From: an uncultured Bacilli bacterium
Lineage (GTDB): Bacteria; Bacillota_I; Bacilli_A; RF39; UBA660
Direction: 5' to 3'
Assembly (NCBI GenBank): GCA_944372415.1
Contig: CALVZA010000048.1
Span: 1-42,892, forward strand
DNA length: 42,892 nucleotides
Shown here in pieces: positions 33,775-42,723 of this stretch. The first letter of the stretch is position 1; each line of letters begins with the position of its first letter. The position numbers were made by a program, and so were the translations under genes. Below the pieces are notes generated by a model. The model searched no databases and was not told where the DNA came from. It was given only the letters and a program-made list of their open reading frames with translations.

Positions 33775-35518
33775 CTTTATCACTCACTTCAATTCCTAAT
33801 TCTTTTAATTGCTTTTCACTAACTACATTAGGAGCTTCGCTCATCATATCACTACTAGATGTAGTTTTAGGAAATGCTATAACGTCTCTTATATTATCTG
33901 TACCAGCTAAAATCATTGTTAATCTATCAAGACCTAATGCAAATCCACCATGTGGAGGTGTTCCATATTTTAAAGCATTTACAAAAAATCCAAACTTCTC
34001 ATCAATATCTTTTTGTGATATTTCTAGAGCTTCAAACATTTTTTGTTGTACATCTTGATTATGTATTCTTATACTTCCTCCACCTACTTCATATCCATTA
34101 ATAACAATATCATAAGCTTTAGAATAACAATTTGCCTTATCAATTAATAGTTTATCTATATCTTCATCTTTTGGCATTGTAAACGGATGATGGCAAGAAA
34201 CAAATCTATTTTCTTCATCGCTCCATTCAAAAGATGGAAAATCAGTAACCCATAACAATTTATAATCGTCATTCTTTATTAAATTATTATCTTTTGCTAT
34301 TTTACTTCTTAAAGCACCTAATGAAGTTTTAACTATATTTTTTTGTCCAAAAACTATAAATACAATATCATTATTATTTACTGCTAATTCATCTTTTATA
34401 GAATTAATTTCTTCTTCACTTAAAAGTTTAACTATACTACCTGTAATTTCATTACCAAATTTTAAATATGCTAAACCATTTGCTTTATATTTTTTTACAT
34501 ATTCTGTTAATTTATCTATTTCTTTTCTTGAATATTTATCTTTTAAATCACGTACAACAATTGCATTTATTATTTCGTTATTATCTATAACTTTTTTAAA
34601 TAAATCAGATTTATTATCTTTCAATATATTAGTAATATTACATATATGCATATCAAAACGTAAATCAGGTTTATCTGTTCCATACATATCTATAGCATCA
34701 TCATATTTCATTTTAAGTAATGGTAATTTTACATCAATATCTTTAGTTTCTTTAAATACATTAGCAACTAAATTTTCACATATATTCATAACATCTGATT
34801 CATCGACAAAACTCATTTCAACATCAACTTGTGTAAATTCAGGTTGCCTATCTGCACGTAAATCCTCATCTCTAAAACATTTTGCGATTTGAAAATATCT
34901 TTCTATACCTCCAACCATTAATAGTTGTTTATAAATTTGAGGTGATTGAGGTAGAGCGAAGAATTTACCATTAAATATTCTAGAAGGAACTAAATAATCT
35001 CTTGCCCCTTCTGGAGTACTTTTACATAAAATTGGAGTTTCAACTTCTAAAAAGTCTAATTTATCTAAATAATTTCTAATAGACATAGTTATTTTATGTC
35101 TTAATTTTAAATTATTAGATAATACATTTCTTCTTAAATCTAAATATCTATACTTTAATCTTGTCTCTTCGCTTGCATTAACATCATCAATTATTTGAAA
35201 AGGAACTTCATTAGAAGTATTTATTAAATTTAATTCTTCAACTATAACTTCTATTTTACCTGTTTCTATCTTTTTATTTGATGTTATTCTTTCAACAACT
35301 TTACCAGAAACATTTATAACATATTCATTTTTTAAACTTTCAGCAATAGTATAATATTTACTTTCTGGATTAACTACTAATTGAATTAATCCACTTCTAT
35401 CTCTTAAATCAATAAATATTAATCCTCCTAAATTACGTACTCTATTAACCCATCCTGTTAATTCAACTAATTGATTAATGTTATCTATTCCTATTTCATT
35501 ATTAAATATTTTTTTCAT
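33767..35518 (-). CDS. aspS: Aspartyl-tRNA synthetase
   Basis: 583 residues, bacterial class IIb type: an OB-fold anticodon domain (1-105), then the catalytic core with RYLDLRR, FRDEDLRADRQPEFTQVD (motif 2) and GLDRLTMIL (motif 3), and the GAD insertion near 280-410. Because gatCAB follows directly, it may also charge tRNA-Asn with Asp for later amidation; no asnS is in the window. AAGGAG precedes the ATG. Confidence 0.96.
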   Translation of the reverse strand: MKKIFNNEIGIDNINQLVELTGWVNRVRNLGGLIFIDLRDRSGLIQLVVNPESKYYTIAESLKNEYVINVSGKVVERITSNKKIETGKIEVIVEELNLINTSNEVPFQIIDDVNASEETRLKYRYLDLRRNVLSNNLKLRHKITMSIRNYLDKLDFLEVETPILCKSTPEGARDYLVPSRIFNGKFFALPQSPQIYKQLLMVGGIERYFQIAKCFRDEDLRADRQPEFTQVDVEMSFVDESDVMNICENLVANVFKETKDIDVKLPLLKMKYDDAIDMYGTDKPDLRFDMHICNITNILKDNKSDLFKKVIDNNEIINAIVVRDLKDKYSRKEIDKLTEYVKKYKANGLAYLKFGNEITGSIVKLLSEEEINSIKDELAVNNNDIVFIVFGQKNIVKTSLGALRSKIAKDNNLIKNDDYKLLWVTDFPSFEWSDEENRFVSCHHPFTMPKDEDIDKLLIDKANCYSKAYDIVINGYEVGGGSIRIHNQDVQQKMFEALEISQKDIDEKFGFFVNALKYGTPPHGGFALGLDRLTMILAGTDNIRDVIAFPKTTSSSDMMSEAPNVVSEKQLKELGIEVSDKDE

Positions 35519-35532
35519 AAAATTACTCCTTA

Positions 35533-36795
35533 TTATAATTTTGTATCTAAATAATCTACCAAGTCATTAATATTAACTAGTTCTTCTTCTTTAGTAGTGT
35601 TATCTTTAACTTTAACTTTATATTGTTTTATATCTTCGCTATTTAATAGAATTAGATATTTACTATTAAATCTATCTGCAGATTTAAATTGATTTTTAAA
35701 ACTTTTATTCATATAATCTGTTTCACATATAAATCCATTCATTCTTAAATCTTGTAGTAAGTAAGTAGCAGTATCTTTTTCTTCTTCGTTGCCATACATT
35801 AAAAATATATCTATATCATCTCTTATTTTAAAATTTATATTTAATGATTCCATAGCAAGAATAGTTCTATCAAGCCCCATAGCAAAACCAACTGCAGGTA
35901 TATTAGGTCCACCTAACTCTTCTACAAGTCCATTATATCTTCCGCCACCCCCTAATACATTTTGGCTTCCAAAATCTGGTATATTTCCAACAATTTCAAA
36001 TACAGTATGGTTATAATAATCTAATCCTCTTACTAAGTTTGTATCTAATTCATAATCAATATCCATAAGATCTAAGTAATCTTTTAATTTATTAAATCTA
36101 TCTAAACTTTCTTTATTTAAGTAATCTATTGTTTTAGGAGCATTTTTTAATATATCAGTATCAGCATCAACTTTACAATCTAATATTCTTAATGGATTCT
36201 TAATTAATCTTTCTCTACAATCTTCACATAAATTATCTATATTTGGTTCAAAATAATTAATTAAAGCTTTTCTATACTTATCACGTGATTCATTATCCCC
36301 TAATGTATTTATTTTAACCTTTACATCTATACCTAATAATTTATAAGCATTATATGCTAAACTAATTATTTCCGCATCACTCATAACATCATCTGTACCA
36401 ATACATTCAATACCAAATTGAGTAAACTGACGTGTTCTACCACTTTGTGGTCTTTCATATCTAAACATTGGACCAATATAATATACTTTTACTGGCTCAC
36501 TCATATTGCCATACATTTTATTTTCTATAAAACTTCTTACAACACCAGCAGTTCCTTCAGGACGTAAAGTAATATTTCTATTTCCTCTATCTAAAAAATC
36601 ATAAGTTTCTTTAGTAACTATATCACTAGATTCACCTACACTTCTATGAAATAATTCTGAACTTTCAAATATAGGTGTTTCAATATAAGTATAATTATAC
36701 TTTTCACACACTGCATCAATTACATCACATACATATTTCTTTTTTTTAGCATCTATGCCAATTACATCGTAAGTACCTTTTTGTTTTGTTATCAT
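35533..36795 (-). CDS. hisS: Histidyl-tRNA synthetase
   Basis: 420 residues, class IIa. TLRPEGTAGVVRSFIE is motif 1-2 region, MFRYERPQSGRTRQFTQFG is motif 2, and VRGLDYYNHTVFEI with GRYNGLVEELGGP and GFAMGLDR (motif 3) are histidine-specific. It is the first gene of hisS-aspS-gatC-gatA-gatB and lies behind a T-box. AGAGG precedes the ATG. Confidence 0.97.
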   Translation of the reverse strand: MITKQKGTYDVIGIDAKKKKYVCDVIDAVCEKYNYTYIETPIFESSELFHRSVGESSDIVTKETYDFLDRGNRNITLRPEGTAGVVRSFIENKMYGNMSEPVKVYYIGPMFRYERPQSGRTRQFTQFGIECIGTDDVMSDAEIISLAYNAYKLLGIDVKVKINTLGDNESRDKYRKALINYFEPNIDNLCEDCRERLIKNPLRILDCKVDADTDILKNAPKTIDYLNKESLDRFNKLKDYLDLMDIDYELDTNLVRGLDYYNHTVFEIVGNIPDFGSQNVLGGGGRYNGLVEELGGPNIPAVGFAMGLDRTILAMESLNINFKIRDDIDIFLMYGNEEEKDTATYLLQDLRMNGFICETDYMNKSFKNQFKSADRFNSKYLILLNSEDIKQYKVKVKDNTTKEEELVNINDLVDYLDTKL

Positions 36796-36807
36796 ATTTA
36801 ACCTCTT

Positions 36808-36972
36808 TCTAAATAAAAAACACTTATTAACATAAGGACGAGTTACCCCGCGGTGCCACCTTACTTTACAAGTGTACTCTCTTTATTTTAACGCAAATAT
36901 ACGTTCTTAATTATAGAAGTGTCTTTTAGTATATTTTTATATAGACATTCTCACCATACTTGTCTTCTCTTA
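36808..36972 (-). promoter_or_regulatory. T-box riboswitch of the hisS operon
   Basis: On the minus strand AAGGTGGCACCGCGG is the T-box antiterminator bulge that pairs with the tRNA 3' end, preceded by AGAGAGT. Stem I is short: AGAAG at its base pairs with CTTCT, and an upper stem AGTAT/ATACT encloses GGTGAGA. The 3' side of the specifier loop reads AAAAGACAC (near 36928-36919), which offers GAC (Asp) and CAC (His). The terminator is ACACTT with AAGTGT, aided by GTAAGG with CCTTAT, and TTTTTT at 36820-36815. Uncharged tRNA would raise expression. Confidence 0.92.
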
Positions 36973-36977
36973 ATATA

Positions 36978-37022
36978 AAAAATATACCTACTTTTCTTCA
37001 ATAAGAATATAGGTATATTTTA
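36978..37022 (-). terminator. Terminator of the surface protein gene
   Basis: On the minus strand AATATACCTA pairs with TAGGTATATT and is followed by TTTTATATT. It ends the gene at 37042 before the T-box begins. Confidence 0.8.
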
Positions 37023-37041
37023 CTTTATATTTATATTATAG

Positions 37042-38571
37042 TCAAGGTCTTATTGTGTATGGATCATCAATTGTTCCAGTACCTTGTGTTACTAATACTC
37101 CATTTTTTAAATTAATAACTGGTCTAATAGAATTACTATTTGAAACATTACTACTAGTTAAACTATCTGTACCACTACTAATAACTACACTTGCAACATC
37201 ATCTTTATAACTAAATGGAGACATTGTCCAAAAAGATTCACCATTACTTAAATAGAATGAATTATTTACGTTACCTTCTTTTGCTCCAGCCATTAATAAT
37301 TCTTCTTTAGAAAGCAATGCTATTGGGTAAGATAAATAACCATTCGTTGAAATATTTTTATTAGTGTTTTCACCACTAACAGTATACCTTGAATAATTAT
37401 TTGTTACATCTTTAGCACATTCTAAAGTTATATTATTATTTAGACTTCCATAATTAGTATTATTTTTCCCATACCCCAATTCTTCATTTAACGGTGTAAT
37501 ATTACCACAAAATAATGTGTCCGATATATAATCTTTATAGTTTAATAAATTAGTTTCAAAATATTTATCCAAACTTGATTTTATAGTACTATGTCCAGAA
37601 GTTTCTGTACCAGGTACATAATTATTTTTATCTTCTATAAATTTATGGGCATCATCATAATTATAACTTCCTGGTGTTCCATACATATAACCCAAATAAG
37701 CATTATCATCACTTTTAGAATTAAAAGTAGAATTTCCAATTGATGAATTGAGTATAAGTCTTACACTTCCGTCACCATTTATTCTTACTATTCTCCATAG
37801 TTGATTAGCAAATGAAACATAATTATTTTGTACTGCACCTCTAAAGTAATAACTAGTACCATAATCGTCTATTGTTTCAAATAGTCCTAATTCTGCCGTA
37901 GCAGTAGAAGATAAATCAGGCTCTTTTATATTTAAATTAGCATTTATTGGTAACATTACTTTATTAGTCTTTTCTAACAAACTATCAATTTCTGGATTAC
38001 TTTTTTCGCCACTATATAAACCAGAATTAATATATTGATTAATTACCTTATATGCTAAAGTATCTATTTTATTAGCATAAGGAACTTCATTATAAACAAG
38101 AGTATATTTATTAATATTATCTATATGGCTGTTTTCTATATATTTTTCTAAATCATAATTTAATGTAGCATAAGTAGTATCAAGTATAAAATTAATTGTA
38201 ATATCTTTATCATTTAAATTAGAAATATACAAATATACATCTTTACTTGAATTAGCCTCTAATACTCCATAAGAATTATTTCCATCTTTATCTAATACCT
38301 TTACAACATAATCACCGTCAGACTTTGCAAGTATTCCATAATTTATAGAAACTGTACTAGAATTAGAAATAGTCTGTTTAATTAAATATTCTTCTTTCGC
38401 TCCAACAGAAACAGTTGGTATAGAAAGAGTTGATGATAAAGTTGGTATAGTGGAAGATACAACTTCTTTTTCTTCAGTTTGTACAAATAAACTATAACTT
38501 AAATTCAAAGCATAACAACCAATTATCATAACTATAGCACTTAAGAAATATATTTTTTTTGTCCTATTCAT
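37042..38571 (-). CDS. Anchored surface protein with DUF6273-type domain
   Basis: 509 residues. One N-terminal membrane segment (IYFLSAIVMIIGCYALNLSYSLFV) acts as signal or anchor. Residues 50-130 form a beta-rich domain (TISNSSTVSINYGILAKSDG); the rest carries a C-terminal domain with NQLWRIVRINGDGSVRLI and ends SNSNSIRPVINLKNGV with GTGTIDDPYTI. This domain is common in surface proteins of gut Firmicutes, related in look to formylglycine-type or lectin-like folds. Cysteine pairs (Cys in LFCGN, LECAKD) may form a disulfide. It probably stands on the cell surface; the ligand is unknown. Confidence 0.75.
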   Translation of the reverse strand: MNRTKKIYFLSAIVMIIGCYALNLSYSLFVQTEEKEVVSSTIPTLSSTLSIPTVSVGAKEEYLIKQTISNSSTVSINYGILAKSDGDYVVKVLDKDGNNSYGVLEANSSKDVYLYISNLNDKDITINFILDTTYATLNYDLEKYIENSHIDNINKYTLVYNEVPYANKIDTLAYKVINQYINSGLYSGEKSNPEIDSLLEKTNKVMLPINANLNIKEPDLSSTATAELGLFETIDDYGTSYYFRGAVQNNYVSFANQLWRIVRINGDGSVRLILNSSIGNSTFNSKSDDNAYLGYMYGTPGSYNYDDAHKFIEDKNNYVPGTETSGHSTIKSSLDKYFETNLLNYKDYISDTLFCGNITPLNEELGYGKNNTNYGSLNNNITLECAKDVTNNYSRYTVSGENTNKNISTNGYLSYPIALLSKEELLMAGAKEGNVNNSFYLSNGESFWTMSPFSYKDDVASVVISSGTDSLTSSNVSNSNSIRPVINLKNGVLVTQGTGTIDDPYTIRP

Positions 38572-38621
38572 TCACTTTCCTACTCTCTATAATTTAGTAT
38601 AAAATAAAATCTTTTTTTTTT

Positions 38622-38663
38622 CAATATTAAAAGAAGTATTTTTTTCTACTTCTTTTAATATTG
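38622..38663. repeat. 17-bp perfect inverted repeat behind proS
   Basis: CAATATTAAAAGAAGTA (38622-38638) and its exact complement (38647-38663) around an 8-base loop. It includes the proS stop. On the minus strand it is followed by A residues instead of T residues, so it is not a standard terminator; a shorter inner stem ending in TTCTTTT could still work weakly. Confidence 0.8.
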
Positions 38664-40082
38664 TTTACCAAAATATATTTTTGTAACTGCTTCTTTGCCA
38701 CAAACTATACAATTTCCATCAGTATCAGTAAGTTCTTCTGGCATACAACGTGATTTTAAACCTAATTCATTTTTAATTTTATCTTCACATTCAGTGCTTC
38801 CACACCAATTTATTAAAGCAAAACCAGGTTTATTTTTTGCAATATCTTTTAATTCTTCATAGGTCTTAACATTGTTATACAACATAGAATTACGTCTTTC
38901 TAATGCTTTATTATAAAGATTATGTTGTATTTCTATTAATAATTCTTTGATTTTATTAATAGTATCACTTTTTTCTAAAATTATTTTTTCTCTAGTATCA
39001 CGTCTTACTAATGTTACTTGATTATTAAACAAATCACGTGGGCCAATTTCTAATCTTATAGGATAACCTTTAACTTCACTTTCTGCAAACTTAAATCCAG
39101 GAGATTTATCTGACATATCTGTTACAAATGTAATATCTTGCTCTTTTAAATTCATTTCAAAATATTTAATAGCATCTAATACTTCTTCAGTATTTTTAAT
39201 AGGAACTATAGAAACTTTAATTGGCGCTATATTAGGAGGCAATACTAACCCATAGTCATCACTATGAACCATTATCAAGCCACCTATCATACGAGTAGAT
39301 ACTCCCCAACTAGTTTGATAAGGGTACTCCCATTTATTTTCTTTATTTAAAAATTTTATATCAAAAGCTTTTGTAAATTTTTGTCCAAAATAATGACTTG
39401 TACCATTTTGCAATGCAACACCATTATACATCATTGCTTCAATAGTATATGTTTCTTCAGCGCCAGCAAACTTTTCTTTTTCACTTTTTTTACCAACTAT
39501 TACAGGTATTGCTAAATAATTTTTTTGAAAATTTTCATAAATTTTAAACATTCTTAATGTTTCTTCTCTAGCCTCAAGTTCAGTTGCATGCATAGTATGT
39601 CCTTCTTGCCAAAGAATTTCTCTACTTCTTAAGAATGGTCTAGTTTCTTTTTCCCATCTTACAATAGTACACCATTGATTATATAAAAGTGGTAAATCTC
39701 TGTAACTTTTTATTATTTTTTTATAGTGATCACAGAATAATACTTCACTAGTAGGTCTAACACACATTCTTTCATCTAACTTATTATCTCCACCATGAGT
39801 AACCCAAGCAACTTCTGGAGCAAAACCTTCAACGTGACTTTTTTCAACATTTAATAAAGATTCTGGTATAAACATAGGCATTTGTACATTTACGTGTCCA
39901 GTTTCTTTGAATTTTTTATCTAATACATTTACCATACTTTCCCAAATAGCATAACCATATGGTCTAATAATCATACTACCTTTAACTGATGAATAATCTA
40001 TTAAATCAGCCTCTCTTATAATATCATTATACCATTTAGCAAAGTCAACATCTCTACTAGTAATATTTTTATTATCTTTCAT
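38655..40082 (-). CDS. proS: Prolyl-tRNA synthetase, archaeal/eukaryotic type
   Basis: 475 residues, the short form without the editing insertion. KGSMIIRPYGYAIWESM, CVRPTSEVLFCDHY, RWEKETRPFLRSREILWQEGHTMHAT and GTSHYFGQKF are class IIa core motifs. The C-terminal zinc domain has CGSTECEDKI and CIVCGKE. Bacilli of the Bacillus type use a longer form; the short form is found in Mycoplasmatota, some clostridia and archaea. No T-box lies in front. GAGGTG precedes the ATG and a TATAAT box lies close. Confidence 0.95.
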   Translation of the reverse strand: MKDNKNITSRDVDFAKWYNDIIREADLIDYSSVKGSMIIRPYGYAIWESMVNVLDKKFKETGHVNVQMPMFIPESLLNVEKSHVEGFAPEVAWVTHGGDNKLDERMCVRPTSEVLFCDHYKKIIKSYRDLPLLYNQWCTIVRWEKETRPFLRSREILWQEGHTMHATELEAREETLRMFKIYENFQKNYLAIPVIVGKKSEKEKFAGAEETYTIEAMMYNGVALQNGTSHYFGQKFTKAFDIKFLNKENKWEYPYQTSWGVSTRMIGGLIMVHSDDYGLVLPPNIAPIKVSIVPIKNTEEVLDAIKYFEMNLKEQDITFVTDMSDKSPGFKFAESEVKGYPIRLEIGPRDLFNNQVTLVRRDTREKIILEKSDTINKIKELLIEIQHNLYNKALERRNSMLYNNVKTYEELKDIAKNKPGFALINWCGSTECEDKIKNELGLKSRCMPEELTDTDGNCIVCGKEAVTKIYFGKQY

Positions 40083-40133
40083 ATTTGCACCTCAATATAC
40101 TTAATTATACCATGAAATAAAATTATATAGAAT

Positions 40134-40167
40134 AAAAAAAATATACTAATTAGTAAAATTAGCATAT
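40134..40167 (-). terminator. Terminator of the 43-residue ORF
   Basis: On the minus strand ATATGCTAAT (40167-40158) pairs with ATTAGTATAT (40150-40141), followed by seven T. Confidence 0.85.
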
Positions 40168-40298
40168 TATTTTATCATTTCATATGTTGATTTTATTTTA
40201 TTCATAACTTTTTTATTATTTTTCATATACATATAAGTACCGTACCCAACTCCAGCCATAACAGCAATCCCCATCATAGTTTTAGTTACTTTTTTCAT
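40167..40298 (-). CDS. Small membrane protein, 43 residues
   Basis: MKKVTKTMMGIAVMAGVGYG begins the peptide, followed by TYMYMKNNKKVMNKIKS and TYEMIK: one short Gly/Met-rich helix and a basic tail, with AAAGGAG eight bases before the ATG and a terminator on its stop. This supports a real gene although it is too short for family assignment; it looks like the small YtxH-type peptides of Firmicutes. It lies behind recD2 in the same direction. Confidence 0.65.
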   Translation of the reverse strand: MKKVTKTMMGIAVMAGVGYGTYMYMKNNKKVMNKIKSTYEMIK

Positions 40299-40337
40299 AA
40301 TCTACTCTCCTTTAATATTAGTATGTCTCATTTTAAA

Positions 40338-42506
40338 TTAATTATTCAATAACATTTCCATTAAAGAAGTTTTTCTAACTAAACTATAATCATTATTTAC
40401 AGAATAAACAAATGTTTCGCTATTTCCTATAATAACTAAACTTTTCTTTGCTCTAGATACAGCAGTATATATAAGTTTATTATAAAGCATTTTATTATAA
40501 GACTTTGATATAGATAGTATTACGTGATCAAATTCACTACCCTGTGCCTTATGAACACTTATTGCATACGCGTGCTTAATCATAGACATTTCTTCTCTTT
40601 TAAATGAAACTATATTATTATCAAAATTCACTTCTATAAAATTAGATTTACTATTAATATCTATATTATAAATATATCCAATATCTCCATTATAAATACT
40701 TTTATCAACATCATTAACTAAATTTAATACTTTGTCACCAACTCTATAAATAATAGTACCAATAGATACCTCTTTTAAATTATCTCTTGGTGGATTAAAT
40801 ATATTTTGTAATTCAATATTTAAATTATCTATACCAATTTCACCTTTATACATAGGAGCTAGTACTTGTATATTATTTTCATCTAATCCTTTATCTAAAG
40901 ATTTTTTAGCAACATCAACAATTAATTTTTTTATACTTCTAGTATTACATTCAATAAAATTATAATCATCTTTTTTATTTAAAAAATCAGTTAATTTTTT
41001 ATTCTTAATCTCATTTGCTAATATAGGAATATAAGAACCTTCACTTTGTCTATAAATATTATTTAATTTAATATGAGCAAACTTATTACTATTAATTAAA
41101 TCATTTAAAACAAGTCCAGGAGAAACACTTGGTAATTGATGCTCATCTCCTACAAGTACTAATTTAACATTCTTTCTCAAACCTTTAAGTAAACTATCAA
41201 AAAGTATTGTATCAATCATACTAGTTTCATCTATTATAATAAGTTCGTGGTCTGTCTTATTAAATTCATTTATTCCAAAAGTATTAGTTTCTTTATTCCA
41301 TTTTAAATATCTATGTATAGTAGAAGCACCAAAATTAGTAGTTTCACTCATTCTTTTACTAGCACGTCCAGTTGGTGCTATAAGTGCTATCTTATTAGAT
41401 AAACCCTGTTCATTATATTTATAAACTCTTCTATATAAATTTATAATTCCATTTATAATAGTAGTTTTACCAGTACCAGGACCTCCAGTAATAATTACTA
41501 TATTATTACTAAATATAGAAGTTATTGCATCAATTTGTTCTTTATTATATTTTATACCTAAATGCTTTTCTATAACTTCTATATTTTTATTTATATCATT
41601 CTCTTTAGTACTTTCTTTTTTATTTATTTCTTTTAAGTTTTTAACTATATTAACTTCAGCATCATAATATTCTTTTAAATAATATTTATCATCTTTAATA
41701 ACTATTTTATTTTCGTTAGATAATAAGGTAAAATATTCACTATTATCTATACTAATATTAAATTCACTATATAAACTCTTAATTATTTCATCTTTATATG
41801 AATATGTATCTCCAGTATTAAAAGTTATTCTTTTCATAGTTTCAACTATACACGCTAATATTCTTAAATTAGTTGTCTTTTTATATATATTTAAATATAT
41901 TTTATCTAATATTTTAAATTCTATTAAATCTATTAAACTATATATATTATTTTCAACTATATTCAATATACCATTACCATATACATTAATAAGTTTCATA
42001 CTTTCTCTTATACTAAAACCATAACTTTTTAGTTTTATTATAGTTTCATTTGATTCATAATATTTTATTATAGAATTATATATACTTTTCTTTTTTGTTT
42101 CTGTAAGTTTAGGTATTAAATCTAAGTTATTTATATTTTCTTTAATTTTAGCAACTGCATTATCACCTAATATATCAACTATTTTATTTGCAGTTTTTTC
42201 TCCACAACCTTTTATTAATGGACTTGTTAAGAATTCAACTATAGCATCATGTCCTGTAGGCATAACTTTTTCATAACTAGCAACACTATATTGATAACCG
42301 TATCTATCGTGGTATATTAAAGAACCATACATTATATATGTATCATCCAAATTAAGTTCACTAAAATAACCTGTAAAAGTTATAGTTTTTTTTACAAAAT
42401 CTTGCATCTCAGGATCATTAGTTTCACTTATTTTAAATAAGCCCACATTATAACCAACATCACTTTTATAAATAGTCTGCTTATACTTTCCTTTAATAAA
42501 ATTCAT
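40338..42506 (-). CDS. recD2: RecD2-type DNA helicase
   Basis: 722 residues. The N-terminal domain (1-80) and helix-hairpin-helix repeats (85-200, such as IKGCGEKTANKIV) are found in the RecD2 form and are absent from RecBCD-type RecD. ITGGPGTGKTTI (339-350) is Walker A, LIIDETSMID is Walker B, VLVGDEHQLPSV is motif III, and the end ISVHKAQGSEFDHVIL with IYTAVSRAKKSLVIIG is motifs V-VI of superfamily 1B. It unwinds DNA 5' to 3' in repair. GTGGTGAT precedes the ATG. Confidence 0.95.
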   Translation of the reverse strand: MNFIKGKYKQTIYKSDVGYNVGLFKISETNDPEMQDFVKKTITFTGYFSELNLDDTYIMYGSLIYHDRYGYQYSVASYEKVMPTGHDAIVEFLTSPLIKGCGEKTANKIVDILGDNAVAKIKENINNLDLIPKLTETKKKSIYNSIIKYYESNETIIKLKSYGFSIRESMKLINVYGNGILNIVENNIYSLIDLIEFKILDKIYLNIYKKTTNLRILACIVETMKRITFNTGDTYSYKDEIIKSLYSEFNISIDNSEYFTLLSNENKIVIKDDKYYLKEYYDAEVNIVKNLKEINKKESTKENDINKNIEVIEKHLGIKYNKEQIDAITSIFSNNIVIITGGPGTGKTTIINGIINLYRRVYKYNEQGLSNKIALIAPTGRASKRMSETTNFGASTIHRYLKWNKETNTFGINEFNKTDHELIIIDETSMIDTILFDSLLKGLRKNVKLVLVGDEHQLPSVSPGLVLNDLINSNKFAHIKLNNIYRQSEGSYIPILANEIKNKKLTDFLNKKDDYNFIECNTRSIKKLIVDVAKKSLDKGLDENNIQVLAPMYKGEIGIDNLNIELQNIFNPPRDNLKEVSIGTIIYRVGDKVLNLVNDVDKSIYNGDIGYIYNIDINSKSNFIEVNFDNNIVSFKREEMSMIKHAYAISVHKAQGSEFDHVILSISKSYNKMLYNKLIYTAVSRAKKSLVIIGNSETFVYSVNNDYSLVRKTSLMEMLLNN

Positions 42507-42645
42507 TTTTTATCACCACGCTATAATAAATTAATCACTATTAATTATAGTATCAAAGAATTGATTAAAAATAAAGGAAGTTTTTATATATTATTGTACT
42601 TTAAAAATTTATACAAATTAATTATTAATTTTAAATATAAAAAAA

Positions 42646-42686
42646 GAATGAAATAAATTTCATTCGCCAACCATCTTTGATGGTTG
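42646..42686. terminator. Back-to-back hairpins before the right-edge ORF
   Basis: GAATGAAAT (42646-42654) and ATTTCATTC (42657-42665) with a T-run on the minus strand, then CAACCATC (42668-42675) and GATGGTTG (42679-42686) followed by TTTGTTTTTCTTTT on the plus strand. They stop transcription in both directions, as often seen at the edge of an insertion sequence. Confidence 0.75.
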
Positions 42687-42723
42687 TTTGTTTTTCTTTT
42701 GATATAATTTAATTGTGATTTTT

